Counted from the stretch's first letter, positions 36,279 through 44,603 are shown. The stretch is DNA of 64,000 nucleotides from Lachnospiraceae bacterium JLR.KK008 (GCA_037015955.1 CP143548.1:954001-1018000); one strand, 5' to 3'. Program-made: numbers and translations. Notes: a model not told the origin generated them from the letters alone.

Positions 36279-36785
36279 ATTAGCGATTTAATGATTAACG
36301 AACAGATTAGAGACAGAGAAGTACGTGTCATCGGTCAGGATGGAGAACAGTTGGGCGTTATGCCATCCAGAGAGGCTATGAGACTTGCGGAGGAGGCTGG
36401 GCTGGATCTCGTAAAGATTGCGCCTACGGCAAAGCCGCCTGTCTGCAAGATCGTTGATTATGGCAAGTTCAAATATGAACAGACCAGAAAAGAAAAAGAA
36501 GCTAAGAAAAAGCAGAAGACCATTGATGTCAAAGAAATTCGTTTATCTCCGAACATCGATACCAATGACCTGAACACAAAGGTCAATGCAGCGAGAAAGT
36601 TTTTGTCAAAAGGGGATAAGGTAAAGGTCACACTGCGTTTTCGCGGACGTGAGATGGCGCATATGGCAAACAGCAAACATATTTTAGATGATGTGGCACA
36701 GCAGCTTTCCGATATTGCCGTGGTGGAAAAGGCGCCGAAGGTGGAAGGCAGAAGTATGACAATGTTTTTAACTGAGAAACGTTAG
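36279..36785 (+). CDS. infC: Translation initiation factor IF-3
   Basis: IF-3, 168 aa, with ISDLMINEQIRDREVRVIG at the N-terminus, the linker helix (KYEQTRKEKEAKKKQK) and the C-terminal domain (GDKVKVTLRFRGREMAH). The preferred start is the ATT at 36279: GGGAGG lies at 36265-36270, 8 nt before it, and IF-3 genes characteristically begin with rare codons that IF-3 itself discriminates against. The first ATG in this part, at 36291, has a poorly spaced ribosome site. First gene of the infC-rpmI-rplT operon. Confidence 0.95.
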   Translation: MSDLMINEQIRDREVRVIGQDGEQLGVMPSREAMRLAEEAGLDLVKIAPTAKPPVCKIVDYGKFKYEQTRKEKEAKKKQKTIDVKEIRLSPNIDTNDLNTKVNAARKFLSKGDKVKVTLRFRGREMAHMANSKHILDDVAQQLSDIAVVEKAPKVEGRSMTMFLTEKR

Positions 36786-36849
36786 TTCGTACAGTTAAAA
36801 TATAGAGTTGACTACAGTTTGATTTTTATTTGACAGGAGGAATGTAGCG

Positions 36850-37047
36850 ATGCCCAAAATGAAGACAAGCAAAGCAGCAGCAAAACGTTTTAAAGTAACC
36901 GGAACGGGAAAATTAAAGAGAGCGAAAGCTTACAAGAGCCATATCTTAACGAAGAAGTCCACAAAGAGAAAAAGAAATCTCAGAAAGCCTGCGATTACTG
37001 ATGCAACCAATGTTAAGAATATGAAGAAGATTTTACCGTATTTATAA
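36850..37047 (+). CDS. rpmI: 50S ribosomal protein L35
   Basis: 65-aa, very basic L35: [20 protein letters not shown] and [17 protein letters not shown] are the conserved parts. GACAGGAGGAATGTAGCG precedes the ATG. Middle gene of the operon. Confidence 0.97.
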   Translation: MPKMKTSKAAAKRFKVTGTGKLKRAKAYKSHILTKKSTKRKRNLRKPAITDATNVKNMKKILPYL

Positions 37048-37068
37048 GTCGCAAGGAGGAAATGAGAG

Positions 37069-37425
37069 ATGGCAAGAATTAAAGGCGGTTTAAACGCAAA
37101 AAAGAGACATAACAGAGTTCTGAAGCTGGCGAAAGGCTACAGAGGCGCAAGATCCAAACAGTACAGAGTGGCAAAGCAGTCCGTGATGAGAGCGCTTGCT
37201 TCCTCTTATGCCGGAAGAAAAGAAAAGAAACGTCAGTTCCGCCAGCTGTGGATCGCACGTATCAATGCAGCGGCAAGAATGAATGGTCTGTCTTACAGTA
37301 AGTTTATGCACGGATTAAAACTGGCCGAGATTGATATTAACAGAAAGATGCTCGCTGAGATGGCAGTCAACGACGGGGAAGGTTTTGCAAAACTGGCTCA
37401 GATCGTGAAAGAGAAGATCGCATAA
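37069..37425 (+). CDS. rplT: 50S ribosomal protein L20
   Basis: 118-aa L20 with [40 protein letters not shown] and [21 protein letters not shown]. Early 23S rRNA assembly protein and the likely feedback regulator of this operon through the infC leader. AGGAGGAAATGAG precedes the ATG. Confidence 0.97.
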   Translation: MARIKGGLNAKKRHNRVLKLAKGYRGARSKQYRVAKQSVMRALASSYAGRKEKKRQFRQLWIARINAAARMNGLSYSKFMHGLKLAEIDINRKMLAEMAVNDGEGFAKLAQIVKEKIA

Positions 37426-37473
37426 GCAGACAGCAATTTGCGACAGGCAATGAATCAAAGATAGCGTATCAAT

Positions 37474-37505
37474 AAAAAAGAAGCTCTGTGAAGAGCTTCT
37501 TTTTT
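37474..37505. terminator. Strong terminator after rplT, usable both ways
   Basis: Perfect 14-bp stem AAAAAAGAAGCTCT/AGAGCTTCTTTTTT around GTGA. A run on one side and T run on the other serve rplT and the convergent repeat-protein gene. Confidence 0.92.
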
Positions 37506-37550
37506 ATTAATCTGACACATTTCGTTCGATCATATTACGGACTGGCCTGC

Positions 37551-39122
37551 TTAGGGAGCAGGGGCGGGAGGCGTGACAGGTGGTGTTTCCACAGTTCTTG
37601 TCTCCATGATCTGTCCACATCTGGTGCATTTTCTCACTTCAGTTCCCTCTGCGGAACCTTCTTCCCATCCACCGGCCTTATGACCCAGTGCACGTAACGA
37701 AGAAGTGTAATAATAGCCGCAGGCACAGGAGTGCTTCTTGGTTCCGCTTGCTGTGCAGGTAGCGGCTCTTGTCACCGAGTCGGTATAGACATGTGTGTGT
37801 GTTTCCTGCTGTTTGGGAATGCTCTCCCTCGTCACGACTTCGTTACAACGGCTGCAGTATTGAACACGCTCGCCGTCCTCCGCTGTCGTTGCTTTTTTTG
37901 TCACTACCCAGATACCGGTAGGCTTGTGTCCAAGCGCCTCAGGCACTGCTTCCGTATAAGTGTCACCACAGCTGCATTTGTATGTGGTCACGCCGGCCTC
38001 AGTACAGGTGGCTGCTGTCGTCACCGAGGAAGTATACGTATGTTTATGTGACGGATCATTGGAACCGTTGTTTCCACCGTTAGAGCCGTTGTTTCCGCCA
38101 TTGGAACCGTTGTTTCCACCGTTAGAGCCACTATTGGAGCCGCCGTTGGAGCCACTATTGGAACCACCGTTAGAACTGCCGGAAAGTTTGGAAATGCTCT
38201 TTGTCTGCTGTTCGCCGCATTTTCTGCATGTTCTCGTTCTCACGCCCTCGGCAGTGGCCGTAGGCGCGGTTGTCGTCGACCAGGAACTCCAGTCATGGTC
38301 ATAGCTGAGTGTTTCCGAAGAGATGACTGCATCGCAGATATTACAGATCACTTCGATCTTGCCCGGATTGGCACAGGTACCTTCCGTGCGCACCGTCTTT
38401 CTGCTTGGATGATTGGTAGCGGGTATCGATGTCTCAAAAGTACTGCCACAGACAGTGCAGGTATAAGTCTTTTCCCCTTTTTCCGTACAGGAGGCTTCCT
38501 CTGAGATCTCATATGTATAGGTATGACGATGGTTGTCAGTGGAATCCTTATCATCTTTCTCTTTATTTTTGTCGGTATCCGTGGACGTTGTCACCGGAGC
38601 TGCCAGCATCGGAAGCGTTTCTTCCTCAATTACCCTGCCGCAGGTAGTACATGACTTCTGTCTCAGTCCCGTCTGTGTGGCCGTCGCAGACCTTACCGTA
38701 ATCCACTGTCCGGGCGTATGCTCCAGCACCGGAATCGCATCCACATAGGAATCGCCGCAATAACAGGTATGCTTCATTTCGCCGGTCTGTGTGCAGGTAG
38801 CCGGACGGAGCACGGTATCCGTATAAGTATGCTCATGACCACTCTCCGGAGAAATGCCGGAAGCAGATGCGTCGCCTGACGACAGACCGGGATCGGCGGC
38901 TGATTCCTCCGTCTCTGCGGTCTCTGTCTCCGTCTCTTCTGTCTCTGCGGCATTATCTGCCGTCTCCATTCCCGGTTCTGTCGGAACCTGTGCCTCTGCG
39001 GAAGCGGTTTGTTCCTCTTCCGGTTTGACCATGTTATAATAGAGAATAACACCTGTCCCGATAACAGCAATAATACCAAGCGCGATCAGGACGCTTTGAA
39101 TCCCTTTTAAAATTGCACCCAT
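37551..39122 (-). CDS. Membrane-anchored Cys-rich repeat surface protein
   Basis: 523-aa protein with an N-terminal membrane anchor (SVLIALGIIAVIGTGVILYY, residues about 10-29), an acidic Glu/Thr-rich stalk, and about five copies of a His/Cys repeat. Each copy runs roughly HTYT-ATCTETGxxTYTCxCGxxYTExIPALGHxPG followed in most by a second CxxCGxVxxxExIP half (for example AVPEALGHKPTGIWVV, CSRCNEVVTRESIP). Cys pairs with CG turns look like zinc ribbons. A Gly/Ser/Asn linker near residues 320-360 repeats NGGNNGS and GSNSG units. Such repeats are frequent in exported Lachnospiraceae proteins; adhesion or wall function is a guess. AAGGAG lies 11 nt before the ATG. Confidence 0.75.
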   Translation of the reverse strand: MGAILKGIQSVLIALGIIAVIGTGVILYYNMVKPEEEQTASAEAQVPTEPGMETADNAAETEETETETAETEESAADPGLSSGDASASGISPESGHEHTYTDTVLRPATCTQTGEMKHTCYCGDSYVDAIPVLEHTPGQWITVRSATATQTGLRQKSCTTCGRVIEEETLPMLAAPVTTSTDTDKNKEKDDKDSTDNHRHTYTYEISEEASCTEKGEKTYTCTVCGSTFETSIPATNHPSRKTVRTEGTCANPGKIEVICNICDAVISSETLSYDHDWSSWSTTTAPTATAEGVRTRTCRKCGEQQTKSISKLSGSSNGGSNSGSNGGSNSGSNGGNNGSNGGNNGSNGGNNGSNDPSHKHTYTSSVTTAATCTEAGVTTYKCSCGDTYTEAVPEALGHKPTGIWVVTKKATTAEDGERVQYCSRCNEVVTRESIPKQQETHTHVYTDSVTRAATCTASGTKKHSCACGYYYTSSLRALGHKAGGWEEGSAEGTEVRKCTRCGQIMETRTVETPPVTPPAPAP

Positions 39123-39207
39123 AATTTTTTACACTCCTTACTAATACTATTACACAATATTTCGGCAAAAATTGCAATCATTTAATCAAAATTTTAGAGA
39201 AAAAGAA

Positions 39208-39236
39208 TTGCGGGACAAACAGAATAGCGGTAGAAT
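39208..39236 (+). promoter_or_regulatory. Promoter for VanZ-like gene, probably giving a leaderless mRNA
   Basis: TTGCGG (39208-39213), 17 bp, TAGAAT (39231-39236). The expected transcription start (about 39243) is 1-2 nt before the ATG at 39245, and no Shine-Dalgarno sequence is present. Confidence 0.5.
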
Positions 39237-39244
39237 CTAGTATT

Positions 39245-39781
39245 ATGAGATATTTAGGGCTATTTATAAAAAAGTTATTGCGGTATTTATTAAAACCTCT
39301 TTCTTTTCTGCCGGCGATCGTGGTCATGTATCTGATTTTTTCCCTGTCTGCGCAGGATGGCGCTTCATCGGCGGAACTCAGCCGCAGGATCAGCCATAAG
39401 GTAGTGGTGATGGCGGACGAGACGCTGGGTCAGGAATGGAGCGAGGCACAGATTCAATATTATACGGAGAGGATTCATTATTATGTGAGAAAGACGGCGC
39501 ATGTGACGGAATATTTCGTGCTGGCTGTCACGGTGGCCTTTCCGCTGTATGTATATGGGATCAGAGGGCTCTGGCTGGTGTTTTTTGCGGGGATATTCTG
39601 TGTGGCATTCGCCGGACTGGATGAGTATCACCAGTCGTTTGTGGCCGGGAGGGGACCTTCCATCCGTGACGTCGCCATAGACAGCATCGGTGTGCTGCCC
39701 GGCATCCTGCTTGTGAGGATCGTAGGCTTCATCGGCAGAAAGACGATATTCAGACCGCTGTCTATCCGGAGGAAGAGATGA
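39245..39781 (+). CDS. VanZ-like membrane protein
   Basis: 178-aa protein with four predicted membrane helices and the VanZ signatures YVRKTAHVTEYFVLAV and DEYHQSFVAGRGPSIRDVAIDSIG. VanZ of Enterococcus gives low-level teicoplanin resistance; chromosomal homologues in Clostridia have no proven role. No van genes are near. The ATG at 39245 has no ribosome binding site. Confidence 0.88.
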   Translation: MRYLGLFIKKLLRYLLKPLSFLPAIVVMYLIFSLSAQDGASSAELSRRISHKVVVMADETLGQEWSEAQIQYYTERIHYYVRKTAHVTEYFVLAVTVAFPLYVYGIRGLWLVFFAGIFCVAFAGLDEYHQSFVAGRGPSIRDVAIDSIGVLPGILLVRIVGFIGRKTIFRPLSIRRKR

Positions 39782-39866
39782 TATGCCGGAAGGGAAAAGA
39801 TACGCTGCCCGGCGAAGAAAGTAAAACAGAGCTTTTTTCGTCTTTATTTTGGTGGGAGGAGAGGAA

Positions 39867-40886
39867 ATGCAAAAAGAGGACATCAGGATAAAACATGTGA
39901 TCGTACATATACTGGACTCATCGGTGGGGCTGCCGGTGTTATCGGACAGAGAGATTGAGTTCGGTTCGGATTTCGCGGAATTTCTGCGTGAGCATATCTT
40001 TCGGGTCGTTGCCGGGGATGACAGCAAAGACTGTGAATTTTACCGGGAGCAGTCGGAACTGTACCGGATGTTGACAGAGTATGAGGATGACAATTTCGTC
40101 GAGGTCAGCAGACAGGCCGCAGAGCTTTTGTATGGGATCATGAACAGCAACATTGAGATACCGGCCGCCGATCTGGCAGTCGTGCGGTTTAAGGCCGGAG
40201 AGGGAGAATTTCTCGGACTGCTGAAAATGAATTTTAAGACTTCCTACACACACCGCACACTCTCAGGAGAAGAGGGAAATCTGAACGAAATTATTCGCTA
40301 CAAGGCAACCCTGCCAGCGCAGTCGCAGCGGCTTGAGGAGGCGGCAGTTATTGATCTGCAGTCGCTGGCCGTGCGCCTGATCGAGAAGAAATATGAGGTG
40401 AATGGGGAAAAGACCAATTATTTTTCCTATCTGTTTCTCAAATGCAGCGGGCGTCTGTCTCCGAAATCAAAGTTGTCGATCGTAGCCAGAGCGGTGGAGA
40501 ATATTCAGAAGAAAAACTGTGAAGAATATGAGCAGTATGAGGAACATATGCGGGCCAAGAGTATTATTCAGGAAGAACTGGCGGAAAACGGCGGGTTTGT
40601 GGTGGAAGAGCTGGCGGAGAAAATATTTGAGGGCAGCACTGAGATGCGGGAGCAGTTTCAGGAACAGATGGAGCGATACGATATGGTCAAAGAGGAAGTG
40701 CTGCCACAGAGCGATGCGACGATCAAAAAATTTCAGACGCAGCATTTGTTCACCGATACCGGTATCGAGCTGAAGATCCCAATGGATCAGTATAAAGATC
40801 AGGGCAGAGTAGAATTTATCACGGAGGCTGACGGCAGCATATCCGTGCTGCTGAAACAGATCGGCCATATCCAGGCCAGATTTTAA
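39867..40886 (+). CDS. 37-kDa nucleoid-associated protein (NdpA/YejK family)
   Basis: 339-aa protein of the NA37/YejK family. The N-terminus IRIKHVIVHILDSSVGLPVLSD, a central EFLGLLKMNFKTSYTH and the C-terminal KIPMDQYKDQGRVEFI are characteristic. Binds nucleoid DNA in Gram-negatives; in Firmicutes its role is unclear. Start ATG at 39867 with GGAGGAGAGGAA directly upstream. Followed after 8 bases by the DUF2974 gene. Confidence 0.87.
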   Translation: MQKEDIRIKHVIVHILDSSVGLPVLSDREIEFGSDFAEFLREHIFRVVAGDDSKDCEFYREQSELYRMLTEYEDDNFVEVSRQAAELLYGIMNSNIEIPAADLAVVRFKAGEGEFLGLLKMNFKTSYTHRTLSGEEGNLNEIIRYKATLPAQSQRLEEAAVIDLQSLAVRLIEKKYEVNGEKTNYFSYLFLKCSGRLSPKSKLSIVARAVENIQKKNCEEYEQYEEHMRAKSIIQEELAENGGFVVEELAEKIFEGSTEMREQFQEQMERYDMVKEEVLPQSDATIKKFQTQHLFTDTGIELKIPMDQYKDQGRVEFITEADGSISVLLKQIGHIQARF

Positions 40887-40894
40887 GGAGTTTT

Positions 40895-42082
40895 ATGGGC
40901 AACATCATTGACTATCTGAAGGAATATGGGGAGTATTCGCTGCTGGAACGCCCCTTTTGCGATGAGGACAGTCTGGTGCTTGCCCAGTTTTCTTATTTAA
41001 AGCTGGAAAATATAGTGCCGGGGCTTTCACGGGGGGAACCGGGTGTCACGCCGGGGGAGATCGGCCGTCTGAAGAACAAAGAGGAATTGTTTGCGGACGA
41101 GCGTTATGCGCGGCAAAATGCCGCTTTGTTTGAGGCGATCCGCAGGAGCCGGCGCTTTCAGACAATGAAATTGACCGGCTATATTAACCGGATCGATGTC
41201 AGGGAACCGTCGCAGTTTTCTGCAGTGACCTGTCTTCTGGAAGACGATTCGGCATATGTGGCTTTCCGGGGTACGGATGAGACGCTGAGCGGGTGGAAGG
41301 AAGATTTTGCCATGGCGTACAGGGCACCTGTCAGAAGTCAGGAACTGAGTGTCGATTATCTGAACCGGACTATGGTCTATAGCGGCGGAGCGCTGATTGT
41401 CGGCGGGCATTCCAAGGGCGGAAATCTGGCGGTATACGCGTCGATGTACTGTGAGGAGGCAGTCAGGAAACGGATCAGGAGGATTTATAATCTGGATGGT
41501 CCGGGGTTTTGTCCGCAGCTTCGCGAAAACGGCGCATATCGGGAGATCGCGCCGCGCATTCGTAAGATCGTGCCGCATTCTTCCGTCGTCGGGATGCTGC
41601 TGGAGGACACGGGCTGCTATGAGACAGTCGAGAGCAGTGCGTTCGGAGTGTTGCAGCACGATCCGTATTCCTGGGTTATAAAAGACGGAAAATTTGTGAC
41701 AGTCTCCGATGTGTACCGGGGACGGCGGGCGGCTATGGAAGTGCTCAACCGGTGGATACGCTCCTTGACAAAGGAAGAGCTTGGCAATATGATAGAAGAA
41801 ATATTTGACATCATCGGTGCGTCGGGCGCGCAGACGCTGCTGGACTTTTCCGGCAACTGGAGACCGGCGGCGCGGCGGATGGCAGCAGCGTTTCATGACA
41901 TGGAGAAGGAGAGAAAAAAAGAGCTCTGGAGAGCCATGGCTGCGCTGCTCCCGGCTGTCAGGGAAGTATGGCGCCGCGCAGATGAGGAACAGGGGCCGGC
42001 AGAGGGAACGCAGGGATATACGCCGGTCAGAGAAGCGGAAGGAAATGCGGGGAAGTCAGCGGCAAGGGAGGGCGAAGGATGA
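40895..42082 (+). CDS. DUF2974 alpha/beta hydrolase
   Basis: 395-aa protein of the DUF2974 (Mbeg1-like) family with a lipase-like fold. The nucleophile elbow is GGHSKGGNLAVYAS, in which Ser is the likely catalytic residue; AYVAFRGTDETLSGWKEDF is the oxyanion-side strand. N-terminal FSYLKLENIVP is typical. The last 50 residues are charged and variable. No signal peptide. The next gene starts in its stop (ATGA). Confidence 0.82.
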   Translation: MGNIIDYLKEYGEYSLLERPFCDEDSLVLAQFSYLKLENIVPGLSRGEPGVTPGEIGRLKNKEELFADERYARQNAALFEAIRRSRRFQTMKLTGYINRIDVREPSQFSAVTCLLEDDSAYVAFRGTDETLSGWKEDFAMAYRAPVRSQELSVDYLNRTMVYSGGALIVGGHSKGGNLAVYASMYCEEAVRKRIRRIYNLDGPGFCPQLRENGAYREIAPRIRKIVPHSSVVGMLLEDTGCYETVESSAFGVLQHDPYSWVIKDGKFVTVSDVYRGRRAAMEVLNRWIRSLTKEELGNMIEEIFDIIGASGAQTLLDFSGNWRPAARRMAAAFHDMEKERKKELWRAMAALLPAVREVWRRADEEQGPAEGTQGYTPVREAEGNAGKSAAREGEG

Positions 42083-42849
42083 AGAGACGGTTTGTAAAGA
42101 GAGCGGCGGTATGGATGGGTGTGGCGGCCCTGCTCTGCGCGGTTTCAGGGATGGATGTACGTGCGGAGAATGGAGCGGGAGAGGAGATCACAGCGCAGTC
42201 GAGAGCGATCGTGGCTTACTCGGAGGATCACACGATGGGAAGTGTGTCCTGCCTGTGCAACGGCGTCACGTTTCAGGACAACATTTATGCGTCGGCCTAT
42301 GACAGCATCGCAGTGGGTGCATATCCCAACAGTGGATATTCGTTCGCATATTTTACTGACAATGGCGTCATTGTGACAAAGAGTGCATATTATTCTTTCA
42401 ACCCGGGCTATGATGACCATACGATCGTCGCTCATTTTGTGAAGCGCAGTGACAATGATGACGATGATGTCCCCCGGGTAAACTGGTCGAACAGTGCCTG
42501 CGTGTTCGCTCCGGGTTATAAGATCGATGCTGTCAGCATTACAACTGACCAGGTCGTGCAGGGCAGAAAATGCCGGGAGGCGTTTGACTCTGTACTTGGA
42601 GATTACCAGTACATCGGTATGTATAATATTTCGTTTGCCCATGCGGGGAAGCCGATGGATAAGCTGAACCACAGCGTGCAGCTGCTGTTTGACATTCCGG
42701 CCCAGTATCAGAAAGAAGGACGGCAGTTCCGGATGATCCGCGTGTACGCAGGACAGCCCGAAGTCCTGGAAAATCTGGATGACCGGGGCAATAAGGTACA
42801 GTTTGAGACAGATTGTACCGGCGCCTATGCGCTTATATATAAAGATTAA
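42079..42849 (+). CDS. Secreted protein of unknown function
   Basis: 256 aa with a signal peptide (VWMGVAALLCAVSGMDVRA, cleavage near residue 30). The mature part has a SYSFAYFTDNG-like segment (YPNSGYSFAYFTDNGVIV) similar to InlB B-repeat-type extracellular modules, an acidic spacer DNDDDDVPRV, and a beta-rich C-terminal domain ending CTGAYALIYKD, as found in Clostridia proteins with SCP-like or Ig-like tails. Overlaps the DUF2974 gene by 4 bases, so they are co-expressed. Confidence 0.7.
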   Translation: MKRRFVKRAAVWMGVAALLCAVSGMDVRAENGAGEEITAQSRAIVAYSEDHTMGSVSCLCNGVTFQDNIYASAYDSIAVGAYPNSGYSFAYFTDNGVIVTKSAYYSFNPGYDDHTIVAHFVKRSDNDDDDVPRVNWSNSACVFAPGYKIDAVSITTDQVVQGRKCREAFDSVLGDYQYIGMYNISFAHAGKPMDKLNHSVQLLFDIPAQYQKEGRQFRMIRVYAGQPEVLENLDDRGNKVQFETDCTGAYALIYKD

Positions 42850-42878
42850 ATTTAATTGCAAAAATTTGTAAAATAGTA

Positions 42879-42910
42879 TTGACTTTCGTCATATGAAGTG
42901 GTAGTATACT
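42879..42910 (+). promoter_or_regulatory. Promoter of the tRNA-Leu pair
   Basis: TTGACT (42879-42884), 17 bp to TAGTAT (42902-42907), with an overlapping TATACT (42905-42910). Confidence 0.6.
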
Positions 42911-42926
42911 ACTTGCGGCACGAGAT

Positions 42927-43010
42927 GCGGGAGTGCTGGAATTGGCAGACAGGCAAGACTAAGGATCTTGTGTCTGTATAGACGTGTGGGTTCAAGTCCC
43001 ATCTCCCGCA
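42927..43010 (+). tRNA. tRNA-Leu (anticodon AAG)
   Basis: 84-nt class II tRNA. Acceptor arms GCGGGAG/CTCCCGC, anticodon stem CAAGA/TCTTG with loop CTAAGGA (anticodon AAG), a long variable arm, and GGTTCAAGTCC T-arm. CCA is not encoded in full. Reads CUU, and CUC if edited to inosine. Confidence 0.92.
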
Positions 43011-43015
43011 CGTAT

Positions 43016-43100
43016 GCAGGAATGGCGGAATTGGCAGACGCGCACGGTTCAGGTCCGTGTGAGCATTGCGCTCATGAGGGTTCAAGTCCCTTTTCCTGCA
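43016..43100 (+). tRNA. tRNA-Leu (anticodon CAG)
   Basis: 85-nt class II tRNA, 5 nt after the first. Acceptor arms GCAGGAA/TTCCTGC, anticodon stem CACGG/CCGTG with loop TTCAGGT (anticodon CAG), long variable arm, GGTTCAAGTCC T-arm. Reads CUG. Confidence 0.93.
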
Positions 43101-43115
43101 CTTTATGCCACAGGT

Positions 43116-43150
43116 AAAAGAATCCGTGATATACGGGTTCTTTTATTTTT
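43116..43150 (+). terminator. Terminator after tRNA-Leu pair
   Basis: 12-bp stem AAAAGAATCCGT/ACGGGTTCTTTT (one wobble) followed by ATTTTTT. Confidence 0.85.
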
Positions 43151-43198
43151 TCATATCAGGAAATTTCGTTGCTTTTTCTATATTTTTCCTAAAGTATC

Positions 43199-43228
43199 TT
43201 GCAGTTCATTCCGATATAGTAGTATAAT
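43199..43228 (+). promoter_or_regulatory. Promoter of FliD-like orphan gene
   Basis: TTGCAG (43199-43204) and perfect TATAAT (43223-43228), 18 bp apart. Confidence 0.55.
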
Positions 43229-43302
43229 AGCAGTAATAAAAATCAGTGATAACATAGCAACAATGACAGGCACGGATGCCGAGATTTCAAAGGAGTGAGG
43301 GT

Positions 43303-44037
43303 ATGGGTAATTTTAGTTTATTTGGGAGCAGTTCTTCGGATGGCGGTCTTTATTCTCTTTTGTCTGAGTACAACAATATCAGAAATGGCAGTTACTATAA
43401 AGTAGTAAAGGCTTATTATGCAAAACAGAGTAATAAAGCGTCAGATTCCAAGAGCAGCGACAAGAGCAAGCAGAACACATCCACAGAGCAGAATAAACTG
43501 ACTGCGACACAGAGTGATGCCCAGTCTCTGCAGGCAGCAGCAGATGCACTGATTACCAAGGGAAGTAAGTCTCTCTTTACGGAAAAAGACATTACGACGA
43601 AAAATGAAGACGGAACAGAGACGACTGTCAAAGGATATGATACCGATGCAATCTATGAGGCAGTGAAGAAATTTGCCGACAGTTATAACAGTCTTCTGGA
43701 TTCCGCATCTTCCACCGATTCCAAAACGATTCTCAATTCGACACTGAATATGACGAACAATACGAAGTCTTATTCAAAGCTGTTGAATAAAGTGGGAATT
43801 ACGATTGGCAAGGACAATAAGCTGAGCATAGACAAGGAAGCATTTAAGAAAGCGGATATGAGTACGGTCAAGACGCTGTTTAACGGGACATCTTCTTTTG
43901 CTTATAGCGTGTCAACGAAAGCGTCCATGATTAATATCTCTGCCAAGTCAGAGGCAAATAGAGCCAGCACGTATAACAGCAGAGGCGGCTATAACAAAAA
44001 TTATTCAACAGGGAGTATGCTCAACGGCTTATTCTGA
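43303..44037 (+). CDS. FliD C-terminal-like helical protein, unassigned
   Basis: 244-aa Ser/Lys/Asn-rich protein without signal peptide. The second half (FADSYNSLLDSAS, then LLNKVGITIGKDNKLSIDKE and MSTVKTLFNG) strongly resembles the C-terminal coiled-coil part of flagellar cap protein FliD. The N-terminal half is Ser-rich and low complexity, and the usual FliD N-domain is missing. No flagellar genes lie in the window. Probably a filament-like or exported structural protein of unknown role; not a normal FliD by length. ATG at 43303 with AAGGAGTGAGGGT upstream; strong terminator after. Confidence 0.6.
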   Translation: MGNFSLFGSSSSDGGLYSLLSEYNNIRNGSYYKVVKAYYAKQSNKASDSKSSDKSKQNTSTEQNKLTATQSDAQSLQAAADALITKGSKSLFTEKDITTKNEDGTETTVKGYDTDAIYEAVKKFADSYNSLLDSASSTDSKTILNSTLNMTNNTKSYSKLLNKVGITIGKDNKLSIDKEAFKKADMSTVKTLFNGTSSFAYSVSTKASMINISAKSEANRASTYNSRGGYNKNYSTGSMLNGLF

Positions 44038-44070
44038 GATCACAGATTTGAATGGAATGATATATCAAAG

Positions 44071-44099
44071 AAAAGGGTTCTGGTCACAGAACCCTTTTT
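44071..44099 (+). terminator. Terminator after FliD-like gene
   Basis: Perfect 12-bp stem AAAAGGGTTCTG/CAGAACCCTTTT around GTCA, followed by a T. Confidence 0.9.
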
Positions 44100-44233
44100 A
44101 TGCGCAGCCCCGTGCAGAGGAACTAAGCCGCAAGGCGGCGCATGGGGCGCGCGGCGAGTAGTGGAGAAGGTCGTTCCCCTACTCGATTTATGCAGGAAAT
44201 TCCCATACGATAAAAAGTCAAAATGCGTAGCCC
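44100..44233. repeat. Structured intergenic element with flanking direct repeats
   Basis: Non-coding, GC-rich. Nested stems: GCCCCGTGC/GCATGGGGC (44107-44115, 44140-44148) enclosing GCCGC/GCGGC (44127-44131, 44135-44139), then GAGTAG-T-GGA/TCC-C-CTACTC (44156-44165, 44075+100 to 44184). ATGCGCAGCCC (44100-44110) recurs as ATGCGTAGCCC (44223-44233). The form fits a REP- or MITE-like palindromic element or a structured RNA. Copy number elsewhere cannot be judged from this window. Confidence 0.45.
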
Positions 44234-44267
44234 GGGGAGTGGAAACTACTGCTGAGGACTTCCGGTT

Positions 44268-44603
44268 TCAGCTGTCCTTTCTCAGCTCCGACGAGAGTCT
44301 GATTCCGTCATGCAGGCCCAATCGGTAGGCCGCTGTGCCATATGCCGCGCCGCACTGGTTTGTGGCGGAGATCGCTCTGTCAACGATGAGGCTCTGTTCT
44401 CTGTTCAGGCCTGCCTTCTGCAGTATGGTAAATGCCCGGTCCTGCTGTTTCAGCGCGTCGAGATAGCCTTTATTTCGGGCGACAGCTCTGTCCAGGGCTT
44501 TGTGTGTCCTCACCTTTACGAATATTTCTAACAGAGGTTTCTTTGTTTTTGATGCTTTCTTTTTTCCTTGCATTTTAAATGTGTCTGACAGTTTTCTTTT
44601 CAT
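44268..44603 (-). CDS. DUF6809-like small protein
   Basis: 111-aa basic protein. The C-terminal 75 residues (ALDRAVARNKGYLDALKQQD, LNREQSLIVDRAISATNQCG, AAYGTAAYRLGLHDGIRL) match the DUF6809 family pattern common in Clostridia; function unknown. The frame is open 61 codons further upstream, but AAAGGAG at 44611-44617 lies 7 nt before the ATG at 44603 (MKRKLSDTF), so the short form is chosen. A Lys-rich N-terminus (QGKKKASKTKK) may bind nucleic acid. Confidence 0.65.
   Translation of the reverse strand: MKRKLSDTFKMQGKKKASKTKKPLLEIFVKVRTHKALDRAVARNKGYLDALKQQDRAFTILQKAGLNREQSLIVDRAISATNQCGAAYGTAAYRLGLHDGIRLSSELRKDS

Noticed and set aside
38040-38200. CRISPR-like repeats
   Set aside because: The short repeats are in-frame codons for a Gly/Ser/Asn linker in a surface protein, without spacers or cas genes.
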